Assembly: GCF_038003085.1 (NCBI RefSeq)
Contig: NZ_JBBOOM010000001.1
Span: forward strand, 3,720,001 to 3,784,000
DNA: 64,000 nt
Direction: 5' to 3'
From: Psychrobacillus sp. FSL K6-2836
GTDB taxonomy: Bacteria > Bacillota > Bacilli > Bacillales_A > Planococcaceae
Below, one piece after another: positions 15,894 through 24,896 of this stretch (position 1 is the stretch's first letter; the number at the start of each line of letters is the position of its first letter). The translations under genes and the position numbers were made by a program. The notes beneath the pieces are model-generated. The model saw only the letters and a list, made by a program, of their open reading frames with translations, did no database searches and was not told the DNA's origin.

Positions 15894-16823
15894 ATGCACA
15901 CACATGTTGAACAAATCTTTACATTTATTGATCAAGAAAGCAGTTTTATCGAGAATGAGGCTTTTGCTACATATTTAGAAGGTGTCGTTTATGCACTAGA
16001 ACTTTGGCTATCTGATAAAAAGAGACCGTCTATTATCGATGCAGATAAAGAACAAATTCGCAAAGCTATTCAATTAGCCATTTTAAAAGGCATGAAGAAA
16101 TCTGCTCAGGTTAATCATCAAATGACACCAGATGCAATTGGACTATTAGTAAGTTATTTTGTAAAAGAACTGACAAAAAACAAAAAAGAACTATCTATTT
16201 TAGACCCTGCACTTGGAACGGGTAATTTATTGTATACTATTATGAATGCATTGCCATCGGAAAACTATGCATTTGGTGTAGAAATTGATGAACTGTTAAT
16301 CCAATTGGCTGCACAAACTGGTGAACTCCTTACACATGACATTCAATTATTTAGACAGGATGCATTAAAACCTCTTTTAATCGATCCTGTTGATATTGTC
16401 GTAAGCGACCTACCAGTTGGATATTATCCAGATGCAGAAACTTCACAGGAATACTTCTTACACAGTACAGAGGAAATGCCGTATGCTCACCATTTGTTTA
16501 TGGAACAATCGATGAAGCATGTAAAACCAGGTGGCTATCTATTCTTTTTAGTACCAGATACTATATTTGAATCTAAGCAGGCACCAAAACTTCATGAATT
16601 CATCAAGGAAAATGGTTGGATTCAAGCAGTCATACAATTTCCAAATTCCATTTTCAAAACAAAGGGACAAGAGAAAAGCCTCTTGATATTACAAAAGAAA
16701 AGCGATAATTTGAAGGCACCGAGAGAGGTTCTATTAGCGAAGGTTCCGAATATGATGAACAAAGAAGCGATGGAACTATTTTTGAAAAAGATCGAAATTT
16801 GGCAAGAAGAGAATATGAAGTAA
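15894..16823 (+). CDS. ytxK: Class I SAM-dependent methyltransferase YtxK
   Basis: This is an adenine-specific DNA-methylase-like protein. SAM-binding motif I is ILDPALGTGNLLYTI, near residue 105. Motif IV is VSDLPVGYYP, where D/NPPY enzymes have Asn/Asp-Pro-Pro-Tyr; LPVGYYP is the usual YtxK variant, and true DNA methylation is unproven. An all-helical N-terminal domain of about 80 aa precedes it. The frame opens at GTG 15870. ATG 15894 is preferred because GAGGG lies four to five bases upstream, and ATG 15882 is possible. Always next to ackA in Bacillales; function unknown. Confidence 0.85.
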   Translation: MHTHVEQIFTFIDQESSFIENEAFATYLEGVVYALELWLSDKKRPSIIDADKEQIRKAIQLAILKGMKKSAQVNHQMTPDAIGLLVSYFVKELTKNKKELSILDPALGTGNLLYTIMNALPSENYAFGVEIDELLIQLAAQTGELLTHDIQLFRQDALKPLLIDPVDIVVSDLPVGYYPDAETSQEYFLHSTEEMPYAHHLFMEQSMKHVKPGGYLFFLVPDTIFESKQAPKLHEFIKENGWIQAVIQFPNSIFKTKGQEKSLLILQKKSDNLKAPREVLLAKVPNMMNKEAMELFLKKIEIWQEENMK

Positions 16824-16824
16824 G

Positions 16825-16885
16825 TTGCTTGCTCCTTCTTTGAACGGTACAATTAAAGTACTAGTTCAACGAAGGAGCGTTTTTT
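16825..16885 (+). promoter_or_regulatory. ackA promoter embedded in a terminator-like hairpin that holds the ackA Shine-Dalgarno
   Basis: A long stem pairs GCTCCTTC (16831-16838) with GAAGGAGC (16871-16878), and TTGAAC with GTTCAA inside it. It is followed by G and six T bases, then the ackA ATG. The 3' arm contains GAAGGAG, the ackA ribosome binding site. A SigA-like promoter lies across it: TTGCTT (16825-16830), 17-bp spacer, TACAAT (16848-16853). RNA started near 16860 would lack the 5' arm. Read-through RNA from ytxK would form the hairpin. Confidence 0.7.
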
Positions 16886-18076
16886 ATGCCAATAATATTA
16901 GCGATAAATGCAGGAAGCTCTTCATTAAAATTCCAAGTTTTTGAAATGGTAGACGAACAGGTAATTGCAAAAGGGTTAATCGAAAGAATTGGTCTAGGTA
17001 ATCCTATTTTTACAATGACGACAAATGAAGAACGTATTAATATAATTGAACAGGTGGACAATCACGAACAAGCAGTAAAACTATTGATAAATATGCTGAT
17101 TGAAAAAAATGTAATTCATTCGTTAGATGAAATCCAAGGAGTTGGGCATCGAGTAGTACATGGAGGTGAGGTTTACAGTGATTCTGTTTTAATAAACGAG
17201 GAAGTATTAAAGAGCCTCGACGAATTATCTGAGTTAGCTCCACTCCATAATCCAGCAAACATAACTGGTATAAAGGTATTTAAAAAGGAGCTTCCAAATG
17301 TCCCAGCTGTAGCTGTTTTTGATACAGCTTTTCATCAAACGATGCCAGAAAGCTCTTATCTATACTCAATTCCTTACGACTACTATGAAAAATACGGTAT
17401 TAGAAAATATGGTTTTCACGGGACTTCCCATAAGTATGTATCGCAAAGAGCTGCAGTCCTATTAAATAGACAGCTGGAGACAACTCGATTTATATCCTGT
17501 CACCTAGGCAATGGGGCAAGTATTGCTGCTATTCATCATGGTAAATCAATCGATACATCCATGGGATTTACGCCACTAGCTGGTGTAACAATGGGAACAA
17601 GATCTGGTAATATTGATCCTGCTTTAATCCCTTATTTGATGGAGAAAACAGGCAAAGATGCAGAGGGTATCCTAGATATTCTTAATAAAAAATCGGGAAT
17701 GCTAGGTGTTTCAGGATTCTCTAGTGATTTAAGAGATATTGTTGGAGAAGCTGCCAAAGGAAACGATCGTGCGCAGCTGGCACTAGACGTATTTGCCGAT
17801 CGAATTCATAAATACATGGGTTCTTATGCAGCACGTATGAATGGCGTAGATGCAATTATTTTCACAGCGGGTATTGGAGAGAATAGTGAAGTAATACGTG
17901 AAAAAGTATTAAAAGGGCTCCAGTTTATGGGAGTGTACATGGATCCAGATTTAAATAAAATAAACGGGAAAGAAACTTTTATTAATTATCCTCATTCTCC
18001 AGTAAAAGTTATCGTCATTCCGACAAATGAAGAAATTATGATAGCTAGAGATACGGTGAGAATTGCGAACCTGTGA
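16886..18076 (+). CDS. ackA: Acetate kinase
   Basis: AckA converts acetyl phosphate and ADP to acetate and ATP in overflow metabolism and the reverse during acetate use. The 396-aa protein shows [17 protein letters not shown] at the start, [10 protein letters not shown] near residue 85, [13 protein letters not shown] near 173, GNGASIAAI near 210 and [11 protein letters not shown] near 325, all conserved ASKHA-fold acetokinase blocks. The start is ATG 16886, with its GAAGGAG in the 3' arm of the upstream hairpin. It lies downstream of ytxK, as in B. subtilis. No clear CcpA site was found upstream. Confidence 0.97.
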   Translation: MPIILAINAGSSSLKFQVFEMVDEQVIAKGLIERIGLGNPIFTMTTNEERINIIEQVDNHEQAVKLLINMLIEKNVIHSLDEIQGVGHRVVHGGEVYSDSVLINEEVLKSLDELSELAPLHNPANITGIKVFKKELPNVPAVAVFDTAFHQTMPESSYLYSIPYDYYEKYGIRKYGFHGTSHKYVSQRAAVLLNRQLETTRFISCHLGNGASIAAIHHGKSIDTSMGFTPLAGVTMGTRSGNIDPALIPYLMEKTGKDAEGILDILNKKSGMLGVSGFSSDLRDIVGEAAKGNDRAQLALDVFADRIHKYMGSYAARMNGVDAIIFTAGIGENSEVIREKVLKGLQFMGVYMDPDLNKINGKETFINYPHSPVKVIVIPTNEEIMIARDTVRIANL

Positions 18077-18127
18077 AGGTGTTCTATAGCTTGACCAAGA
18101 CTGAATATTTAAAATGGATATAAAAGT

Positions 18128-18372
18128 GGGGCTGGGACAGAAGTAGAAATTTTTATTGGATAAGGAGAAACCTTTACTAAATAATGGATATTTAATAAAA
18201 TTGATTGGAATGGAGGGGCGACTCCTACGGGAATAGCGTGACGCCTGAGACTACAGGCTCAGGCCACGCCCGTGGAAAGGGTCCCTGGAATGGAAATCAA
18301 TTTTGTGCACAGCAAAAAAACAGCATTTTTCTCACAGAGAAAAATGCTGTTTTGGGGTTCTGTCCCATCCTC
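18128..18372 (+). repeat. Repeat A, copy 1: palindromic-ended 245-bp element with nested hairpins
   Basis: Ends are GGGCTGGGACAGAA (18129-18142) and TTCTGTCCCATCC (18358-18370), inverted relative to each other. Inside is a GC-rich module from TTGATTGG (18201) to GGAAATCAA (18292-18300), with GCCTGAG/CTCAGGC and GCGTG/CACGC stems. A strong hairpin AACAGCATTTTTCTC (18319-18333) / GAGAAAAATGCTGTT (18337-18351) follows. A nearly identical copy lies in the opposite orientation at 55235-55479. Confidence 0.9.
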
Positions 18373-18507
18373 TTTTACTTTAAAGAAGAGGCAAGGTTTT
18401 TGGAAGTAACTATAGAATAGAGGGATAGAGGTAAATTTAAGAGAGATATGAAACACTCTCAGATGTCTAAATGTGAATTTAAAAAGCTTCAGTACTTGGG
18501 CAGAAAC

Positions 18508-18815
18508 AAAGGAGGTATTCTAATTCTGTTTCCGATAGAACAAGAAGTAAAAGGAATGCTAAACGTCGGTTTCACTATTATTATGGGGATTGCCGTTTTA
18601 TAACATTACTCTTCTGGGTAAAAAATAGAAATACAAGTGCTGGCTACTGTTTGATTGTTACACTTTGGATTATTTTCAGGAATAGCATGGATTTTAATTA
18701 TGTTTTGTTTTATATTAGGGATTTTTAGCTTTTCAAATTTCAAAAAGAATAACGTCTCTTTCCATTATGGTAAGTTTATTACGCAAATTTCAGCGCAGGT
18801 AGGGAGTATAATATG
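18508..18815 (+). pseudogene. Remnant of a small membrane-protein gene
   Basis: AAAGGAGG (18508-18515) is followed by a frame from ATT 18523 that reads ILFPIEQEVKGMLNVGF and IIMGIAVL before a TAA at 18601. Membrane-like sense reappears in another frame as MFCFILGIFSFSNFKKNN and so on, which ends in a TGA overlapping the ATG of the next gene. The good ribosome binding site, the split membrane-protein sense and the ATGA-type overlap point to a gene broken by frameshifts. The original family is not recognised. Confidence 0.35.
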
Positions 18816-19346
18816 AAACCTTTTGTCATTTCTATAGCTGCCGTTTCTGGTGGTGGGAAAACAACTATAGTAAAACAACTAAACGAAAAATTACATAATT
18901 CTAAAGCGCTATTCTTTGATACCTATGATTTGGAAGGACCCGAGAACATCATAAGTTGGGTGGATAATGGTGCCAACTATGACGAGTGGAATTTATCCCC
19001 TTTCTTAGAGGAATTGGAAATACTACTTTCTGAACGGTTGGACTTTATAATATTAGATTATCCTTTTGCATATAAGCATTCTTTAATAAGTAGATTCATT
19101 GATTTAAGTGTATTTATTGATACCCCGTTAGACGTTGCTCTAGTGCGGCGGTTAACTCGAGATTTCCACGGTAATACCACCCAAAATATTTTATCCGATA
19201 TGGATAACTATGTTTCGGGTGGAAGAAGAGGCTATCTTGAGATGTTAAAAACAATTAAACCAGACTCTGACATAATAGTGGATGGGACTTTGTCAATCTT
19301 TGAGATTGCAGATATTATATGTGAGAGGATTATAAGAAGTAAGTAA
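18813..19346 (+). CDS. P-loop nucleoside/uridine-kinase-like protein, 177 aa
   Basis: The Walker A motif is ISIAAVSGGGKTTIVKQL (residues 6-23), and LDFIILDYPFAYK near 85 resembles a Walker B/DxxP segment. RRLTRDFHGN near 108 looks like the basic lid of uridine kinase / phosphoribulokinase-type enzymes. The length is that of stand-alone Bacillales AAA/uridine-kinase-like proteins. The substrate is unproven. AGGGAG precedes ATG 18813, which overlaps the TGA of the decayed upstream frame, implying former translational coupling. Confidence 0.75.
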   Translation: MKPFVISIAAVSGGGKTTIVKQLNEKLHNSKALFFDTYDLEGPENIISWVDNGANYDEWNLSPFLEELEILLSERLDFIILDYPFAYKHSLISRFIDLSVFIDTPLDVALVRRLTRDFHGNTTQNILSDMDNYVSGGRRGYLEMLKTIKPDSDIIVDGTLSIFEIADIICERIIRSK

Positions 19347-19437
19347 GAGGAGAGCATATCTAGATAAAATGGTAAATCATTATAGCACTCACTGATTAGA
19401 ATCTGAGAAACTAGGCAATTCTATCTAATAACAGAAA

Positions 19438-19475
19438 AAATGGTTGGCCATGAGAAGAATCACGGCCAACCATTT
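19438..19475 (-). terminator. Terminator of uspA
   Basis: AAATGGTTGGCC (19438-19449) pairs perfectly with GGCCAACCATTT (19464-19475). Read on the minus strand it comes just after the uspA stop and ends in six T bases. Confidence 0.85.
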
Positions 19476-19479
19476 GATA

Positions 19480-19935
19480 TTATACATCTAGTACTTCATC
19501 AGTACGAACTACAAGAACATCACAGGAAGCGGAACGCACGATATATTCGGATACGCTGCCGATTAAGAATCTTTCCATTGCATTTAGACCAGTAGCACCA
19601 CAGATGATTAGATCTGCTTCTACTTTTTTAGCAATGTCTTTAGAAATCATAGTTTTTGGTGAACCGTAGTCTACTACTACATTCACATTTTGTACTCCAG
19701 CAGCTAGTGCTTCTTTTTTATATCCACCTAGTAATTCTTCAGCGAAAGTTTGAGCTCTTTCAGCAATCGAACGGTCATACGCCTCGATTGCAGCAAATGA
19801 ACGAGTATCGATAATGTTTATTAGATTTAATGTTGCATTGTTACGTGCTGCAATAGATACAGATTTTTTAAATGCATATTCGGCTTCTTTCGAACCATCA
19901 ACAGCCACTAAAATTTGATTGTATTTTAATGTCAT
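19480..19935 (-). CDS. Universal stress protein, UspA family
   Basis: This single-domain, 151-aa Usp-fold protein begins MTLKYNQILVAVDGSKEAEYA. The ATP-binding G-2x-G-9x-G(S/T) signature reads GATGLNAMERFLIGSVSEY near residue 120, so nucleotide binding is expected. A longer frame to 20007 exists, but AAGGAGG precedes ATG 19935 at normal spacing and the protein then starts as in the family. Its precise role is not defined; such proteins accumulate under starvation or oxidative stress. It is divergent from ald. Confidence 0.9.
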   Translation of the reverse strand: MTLKYNQILVAVDGSKEAEYAFKKSVSIAARNNATLNLINIIDTRSFAAIEAYDRSIAERAQTFAEELLGGYKKEALAAGVQNVNVVVDYGSPKTMISKDIAKKVEADLIICGATGLNAMERFLIGSVSEYIVRSASCDVLVVRTDEVLDV

Positions 19936-20161
19936 TTTAAAAACCTCCTTATTGGTTATATATATAATATTCGAGATTGTTAGACATAATTCCTCCTTTC
20001 CCTTCATTTTTATTTAGTCTTATTTGTGAACGCATACATGAGAATATTAAATTATTGCAGTAATTTAAATATATAAATGATAAAATGGATTTGTATGAAA
20101 TGATGCGATTAAATAATGCGTCATCTTCACAACAACATGGTTTACATAGGAGGATACGAAA

Positions 20162-21277
20162 ATGCGTATAGGGATTCCAAAGGAAACGAAAAACAATGAG
20201 AATCGCGTTGCAATGACGCCAGCTGGGGTAGTAAGTTTAACGCATTATAAACATGAGGTTTTTATTGAAACTGGAGCTGGACTTGGGTCAAGCTTTACAG
20301 ATGAAGACTACATTGTTGCAGGAGCAAAAATTGTACCAACTGCAAAAGAAGCATGGGACCAAGAAATGGTCATGAAAGTAAAGGAACCTACTCATGCGGA
20401 ATATGACTTAATTCGTGAAGAGTCGATTCTTTTCACTTATTTACATCTAGCTCCTGAGGCAGATTTAACAAAAGTATTACTGGATAAAAAAGTTACAGCA
20501 ATTGCCTATGAAACAGTTCAATTGCCTAATAATACACTACCATTATTGTCTCCGATGAGTGAAGTTGCCGGTCGTATGGCAACTCAAATTGGTGCACAGT
20601 ATTTAGAGCAAATTAACGGGGGTAAAGGAATATTACTTGGAGGAGTTCCTGGAGTTCCACGTGCGAAAGTTGCAATCATTGGTGGAGGAATTGCTGGTGC
20701 CAATGCTGCTCGAGTTGCAATTGGGATGGGAGCACAAGTTACGATTATCGATTTAAACCCTGATCGTCTTCGCCAATTAGAGGATATCTTTGGCTCAAGC
20801 ATCCAAACATTAATCTCTAGTCCGTATAATATTGCAGAAGCAGTGAAAGAAGCAGATTTAGTTATTGGATGTGTATTAATACCAGGTGCAAAAGCTCCGA
20901 AACTAGTAACAGAGGAAATGATTAAAACGATGTCTTCTGGTTCTGTTGTTATTGATATTGCAATCGACCAAGGTGGGATTTTCGAAACTTCTGATCGTAT
21001 TACAACACATGATAACCCAACGTATGAAAAGCATGGAGTAGTACATTACGCTGTTGCTAATATGCCTGGAGCAGTTCCAAGAACTTCTACAATGGCGCTT
21101 ATAAATGCGACAATACCGTATGCGTTACAAATTGCCAATAAAGGATATAAGCAAGCATGTCTAGATAATCTTTCTCTTCAAAAAGGACTTAACACTTTAG
21201 CAGGACATGTTACCTTTAAAGCAGTTGCAGAGGCGCAAGACCTACCTTATGTGGATGTAACGACACTTTTAAACTAA
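20162..21277 (+). CDS. ald: Alanine dehydrogenase
   Basis: Ald interconverts L-alanine and pyruvate with NAD, feeding alanine into central metabolism; in B. subtilis it also matters for sporulation. The 371-aa protein begins [20 protein letters not shown], with substrate-binding Arg15, Lys75 in [11 protein letters not shown] and His96 in TYLHLAPE. The NAD-binding motif is [17 protein letters not shown] near residue 170. GGAGG lies seven to eight bases before ATG 20162. A possible promoter (TTGCAG 20055-20060, TGATAA 20078-20083) is weak. Confidence 0.97.
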   Translation: MRIGIPKETKNNENRVAMTPAGVVSLTHYKHEVFIETGAGLGSSFTDEDYIVAGAKIVPTAKEAWDQEMVMKVKEPTHAEYDLIREESILFTYLHLAPEADLTKVLLDKKVTAIAYETVQLPNNTLPLLSPMSEVAGRMATQIGAQYLEQINGGKGILLGGVPGVPRAKVAIIGGGIAGANAARVAIGMGAQVTIIDLNPDRLRQLEDIFGSSIQTLISSPYNIAEAVKEADLVIGCVLIPGAKAPKLVTEEMIKTMSSGSVVIDIAIDQGGIFETSDRITTHDNPTYEKHGVVHYAVANMPGAVPRTSTMALINATIPYALQIANKGYKQACLDNLSLQKGLNTLAGHVTFKAVAEAQDLPYVDVTTLLN

Positions 21278-21290
21278 TATTTTAAAATAG

Positions 21291-21322
21291 ATCACTCAAG
21301 GCAATAATGCTTTGGGTGATTT
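21291..21322 (+). terminator. Probable terminator after ald
   Basis: ATCACTCAAGGCA (21291-21303) pairs with TGCTTTGGGTGAT (21308-21320), with two G-U type pairs, and is followed only by TTC. It is weak as an intrinsic terminator and could instead be a leader hairpin of crcB. It does not match the fluoride riboswitch consensus. Confidence 0.45.
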
Positions 21323-21343
21323 CTGGTTAATGGGGTGATCTTC

Positions 21344-21700
21344 ATGGTGTATATGTACATAGGAATCGCAGGTGCTTTAGGGGCAATTGCTAGATATTCA
21401 ATAGGTGTTATTATGATATCTGAATCAGGTTTTCCATTCGGTACTTTATTGGTCAATTTGGTTGGATGCTATGCATTGGCTTTTATAACCTCCAGAACTC
21501 TACCTTTTTCTAATAAACTGAAGTCTGCCATTGGAACAGGTTTTTTAGGATCTTTTACAACCTTTTCCACGTTTAGCGTAGAAACGATAGCGATGATAGA
21601 GAATGAACAAGTTGTTCTTGCAATAATTTATATTACACTTAGTATTGTGGGTGGAATTATAATCAGTAATTTTGGTTGGAAAAATGAGGTGACTAAATGA
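21344..21700 (+). CDS. crcB1: Fluoride channel subunit CrcB/FluC, first of a pair
   Basis: This small dual-topology fluoride exporter has four hydrophobic segments in 118 aa. It carries the conserved GALGAIARYSIG, FPFGTLLVNLVGC and GFLGSFTTFSTFSVET blocks that line the fluoride pore. ATG 21344 is preferred because GGGGTG at 21332-21337 precedes it by six bases; the longer frame from GTG 21335 begins inside that site. Its stop overlaps the start of a second crcB. Paired genes usually make antiparallel heterodimers. Confidence 0.92.
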   Translation: MVYMYIGIAGALGAIARYSIGVIMISESGFPFGTLLVNLVGCYALAFITSRTLPFSNKLKSAIGTGFLGSFTTFSTFSVETIAMIENEQVVLAIIYITLSIVGGIIISNFGWKNEVTK

Positions 21701-22038
21701 GTATCCTCTTAATAGGTATTGCAGGATTTATAGGTGCAAATATTCGATATATTGTTTCCGAAAAGGTGAACAAAAGCACAAGCGGTGCATTTCCATGTGG
21801 AACCCTTTTAGTAAATCTTGTTGGAGCCTTTTTACTTGGACTGTTGGTCGGTGGTCAAGCAGGAGAAATTTATCTGCTTTTAATTGGCACAGGGCTCCTA
21901 GGTTCTATTACAACTTTTTCTACATTGAATAAAGAACTATATACTTTGCAAAAGTATCCCAAAACTTGGCTGATGTATTTTCTAATTACATATGTAGGCG
22001 GATTTGTTTTTGCCTATGTTGGATACTTGATATTGTAG
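21697..22038 (+). CDS. crcB2: Fluoride channel subunit CrcB/FluC, second of a pair
   Basis: The 113-aa partner of the preceding channel starts at an ATGA overlap with it, implying translational coupling and equal synthesis. The family blocks are GFIGANIRYIVS, FPCGTLLVNLVGAF and GLLGSITTFSTLNKE, and four membrane segments are visible. The two proteins are clearly paralogous but differ in charged termini, as expected of subunits with opposite topology. No fluoride riboswitch was recognised upstream of the pair. Confidence 0.92.
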   Translation: MSILLIGIAGFIGANIRYIVSEKVNKSTSGAFPCGTLLVNLVGAFLLGLLVGGQAGEIYLLLIGTGLLGSITTFSTLNKELYTLQKYPKTWLMYFLITYVGGFVFAYVGYLIL

Positions 22039-22129
22039 TATAAGAAATTAGCGGGTAAGGTAATATAAGAACGGTTGGCATATATGGGTTTATTGTATTT
22101 TATTTTATCGGATAGGAGCTAAGTATTTC

Positions 22130-22891
22130 ATGACAGATTATCAAAAATCTAAAAAAGCGAACTGGAATGATGGGCATAGATTATGGCCCTTACCTAACTT
22201 ACCATGGGTAATGAAGCAAACTTGGAATGATTTACTATTTGCTCATTTTCCGGTTAAATTCGATGTTTTACGCAAACTAGTTCCTGAAGTGTTACCTTTG
22301 GATACTTATGATGGTTTGTGTTGGGTCGGGGTAGTTCCGTTTCACATGACTGATATTCGATTGCGTGGATTACCACCTATACCAGGCACTGATAAATTTC
22401 CCGAGCTGAATGTTAGAACATATATAACGCTTGATGGAAAACCAGGGGTATACTTTTTTAGTCTAGATGCAACGAATCTTCTTGCAGTAAAAGTAGCTAG
22501 AACATTTTATCACCTACCATATGTTCATGCAGATATGAAGGTCGAAAAGCAGGGTGATTTGATTGGATATGAGAGTAGAAGGAAGTGTGGGGAGGCACAG
22601 TTCATAGCTGATTATCGTCCAATTTCAGAGCCATATTATGCTGAACGGGGATCATTTGATGAATGGTTAGTCGAACGATATTGTCTTTATACATTGAATT
22701 CAAAGGGTATTCCTTTGCGATGTGACATATTGCATCACCCATGGCTGCTTCAACATGCAGAGTCTGAAATAAAAGTGAACACAATGCTCTCTAGTCAGGG
22801 GGTTGCTATAGAAAATGATGAACCAATCTTACATTACTCGAAAAAGATCGAAGTACGTATGTGGCCGCTTGTAAAGGCATTTGAAAACTAA
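22130..22891 (+). CDS. DUF2071 (YqjF-like) protein, 253 aa
   Basis: The length and the blocks MKQTWNDLLFAHFPVKFDVL, LCWVGVVPFHMTDIRLRGLP and NVRTYITLDGKPGVYFFSLD are characteristic of the DUF2071/YqjF family. Members adopt an acetoacetate-decarboxylase-like fold; activity is unknown. The tail HHPWLLQHAESEI near residue 204 is also family-typical. AGGAG lies eleven bases before ATG 22130, a loose spacing. A possible promoter (TTGGCA 22075-22080, TTTTAT 22098-22103) is just upstream, suggesting a single-gene unit with the terminator after it. Confidence 0.8.
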   Translation: MTDYQKSKKANWNDGHRLWPLPNLPWVMKQTWNDLLFAHFPVKFDVLRKLVPEVLPLDTYDGLCWVGVVPFHMTDIRLRGLPPIPGTDKFPELNVRTYITLDGKPGVYFFSLDATNLLAVKVARTFYHLPYVHADMKVEKQGDLIGYESRRKCGEAQFIADYRPISEPYYAERGSFDEWLVERYCLYTLNSKGIPLRCDILHHPWLLQHAESEIKVNTMLSSQGVAIENDEPILHYSKKIEVRMWPLVKAFEN

Positions 22892-22926
22892 AAAAAGCAC
22901 TGCAGGTCATCCACAGTGCTTTTTAA
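22892..22926. terminator. Bidirectional terminator between convergent genes
   Basis: AAAAAGCACTG (22892-22902) pairs with CAGTGCTTTTT (22914-22924). A and T runs on each side let it serve both the DUF2071 gene and the M24 peptidase gene. Confidence 0.85.
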
Positions 22927-22931
22927 ATCTA

Positions 22932-24023
22932 TTATAAAATTTGTAATTCTTTTGGGAATTTTGTTAAAACTTCTACTCCATTTTCTGTTACAACTACATC
23001 ATCTTCAATACGAACGCCTGTAATTTCCGGGTGATAAATACCTGGCTCGATTGTAAACACCATACCTGTTTCAAGTTTCATATCATTTACACCCGTAATC
23101 GATGGGAATTCATGAACTGAAATTCCAAGTCCATGTCCTAAACGATGTGTAAAATAATCACCGTAGCCAGCTTCTGTAATGACATCTCTTGCAATTTTAT
23201 CAAGTGCCATAGCAGTAATGCCTGGTTTAACTGCTTCAACCGCTGCTTCTTCTGCTCGGCGAACCGTCTCATATATTTCACGTTTGTCTGGAGTAGGTTC
23301 TCCGAATGCTACAGTGCGAGTAATATCTGAGCAATAGCCATTATAAACTACGCCTAAGTCAAACAGGACAAAATCCCCTTTTTGTATTTTACGATCTCCT
23401 GGAGTTCCGTGAGGTGAGGCTGTTTTAGGTCCACTTAGAACCATCGTGTCGAATGACATCTGTGCAGCCCCTTTTTCCTTTACGGCTAACTCAATTGCAT
23501 TTAAAATTTCCAGCTCTGTTTTACCTTCTGCAATTTCCTTACAACCTACTTCGATGGCATAGTCTGCAAGCTCAGCTGCCTTGCGCATGTTAACTAATTC
23601 TTCTTCTGATTTAATAACTCGAAGGTCATTAATTGTTTCGTCGATTCTAGATACTTGAAGTGCAGAAATTCGTTCTTCTAATGCTTCTAATCTTTCCACT
23701 GTCATATGCGACTTCTCAACGGCAAGGCTTTGGATATTACCAGCTGTTGCTGTGATTTTTTGTACGAGGATATCCCACGCGTTTTCCGTATCCTGATGTC
23801 CGATTATTTCTCCTGTCCATCCTGTTGCTTTTGCATCTGGAATTTCCATTTGAGGACAAATGATAAATGGAGAGGCTTCTTTGAAAATTGCTACACCTAA
23901 CAGGCGTTCATGTGGGTTACTTCTAAATCCTGTAAAGTAAAATACGTTGTCTGGAGTAGTGATAAATGCTGCATCAATTTGATGAGCCTGTAGATATGAT
24001 TGTATTTTTTCTGTTTGATTCAT
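22932..24023 (-). CDS. M24-family Xaa-Pro peptidase
   Basis: This metalloaminopeptidase of the pita-bread fold cleaves X-Pro bonds, or is a related proline peptidase. The 363-aa protein has a creatinase-like N-terminal domain (1-125). The catalytic domain carries metal ligands in FDLGVVYNGYCSDITR (two Asp), HRLGHGLGISVHEFP (His), FTIEPGIY (Glu) and VRIEDDVVVTENG (Glu). All five ligands are present. ATG 24023 fits AGAGGTG upstream; the frame to 24083 adds an unsupported extension. It is divergent from ytkL. Substrate length preference cannot be read from sequence. Confidence 0.9.
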   Translation of the reverse strand: MNQTEKIQSYLQAHQIDAAFITTPDNVFYFTGFRSNPHERLLGVAIFKEASPFIICPQMEIPDAKATGWTGEIIGHQDTENAWDILVQKITATAGNIQSLAVEKSHMTVERLEALEERISALQVSRIDETINDLRVIKSEEELVNMRKAAELADYAIEVGCKEIAEGKTELEILNAIELAVKEKGAAQMSFDTMVLSGPKTASPHGTPGDRKIQKGDFVLFDLGVVYNGYCSDITRTVAFGEPTPDKREIYETVRRAEEAAVEAVKPGITAMALDKIARDVITEAGYGDYFTHRLGHGLGISVHEFPSITGVNDMKLETGMVFTIEPGIYHPEITGVRIEDDVVVTENGVEVLTKFPKELQIL

Positions 24024-24151
24024 ACGGGCACCTCTTTTTAAATTTAATACTATAAGCATATCAGAATAAAGGATTTCTGGCATCTACGTTGAATGAATAA
24101 CTAAGTAAGAGTAATACTTTAAAATAACTACCCAAAAGGAGAGGATACATT

Positions 24152-24841
24152 ATGCAAATCAGCTATCACGGACATTCAGTGGTGAAAATAAAAACAAATA
24201 CGCACATATTCCTAATTGACCCATTTATCACAGGGAATGGACAAACCGATTTAAACGCATCCGAAGAGAAAGTAGATGTTATTTTATTGACGCATGGTCA
24301 TAATGATCATCTTGGGGATACAGTAGACTTAGCAAAACGAAATAATGCCACGGTGATTGCGACATTCGAGCTTGCCAACTATATCGAATCATTCGGTATT
24401 AATGTACATGCAATGGGTATAGGGGGGGCTTATGATTTTGAGTTTGGAAGAGTGAAATTCACACAAGCATTCCATAGTAATTCTTATACGACAGAAAATG
24501 GAGAAATTATATACGGTGGAATGCCGGCAGGGGTTCTTCTTACGTTACAGGATAAAACAATCTATCATGCAGGTGATACCGCTTTGTTTGGAGATATGAA
24601 ACTAATAGGGGAACGTAATAATATTGATGTTGCATTTCTTCCAATTGGGGACAATTTTACAATGGGTCCAGAGGATGCTGCGTATGCAGTGCAACTATTA
24701 AAACCTCAAATTGTAGTACCAGTGCACTATAATACGTTTCCTCCGATAAAACAAGATCCGCAAATATTCAAAAGTCTAGTAAAGACTGCAGAAGTTCAAG
24801 TGTTAAACGCAGGAGAGTTTGTTCAATGGACTCGTGACTAG
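24152..24841 (+). CDS. ytkL: Metallo-beta-lactamase-fold hydrolase, UPF0173
   Basis: This is a 229-aa zinc-dependent hydrolase of the UPF0173 group. The metal-binding motif is [12 protein letters not shown] (near 48), with further ligands in [19 protein letters not shown] and PVHYNTF. The physiological substrate is unknown. AAAGGAGAGG precedes ATG 24152. Its order ytkL-ytoI-ytpI-nrnA-dnaE matches B. subtilis, supporting orthology. Confidence 0.9.
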   Translation: MQISYHGHSVVKIKTNTHIFLIDPFITGNGQTDLNASEEKVDVILLTHGHNDHLGDTVDLAKRNNATVIATFELANYIESFGINVHAMGIGGAYDFEFGRVKFTQAFHSNSYTTENGEIIYGGMPAGVLLTLQDKTIYHAGDTALFGDMKLIGERNNIDVAFLPIGDNFTMGPEDAAYAVQLLKPQIVVPVHYNTFPPIKQDPQIFKSLVKTAEVQVLNAGEFVQWTRD

Positions 24842-24896
24842 GAAATGATGCTTATGTGGTACAATAAACGTATAACAATCGTTTGGATGTGACTAC

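Noticed and set aside
18205-18456. Small frames on both strands in repeat A
   Set aside because: They lie in a palindromic repeat and show no ribosome binding site or family sense.
21278-21343. Fluoride riboswitch before the crcB pair
   Set aside because: Only a simple hairpin is present. The conserved pseudoknot sequences of the crcB motif were not found.
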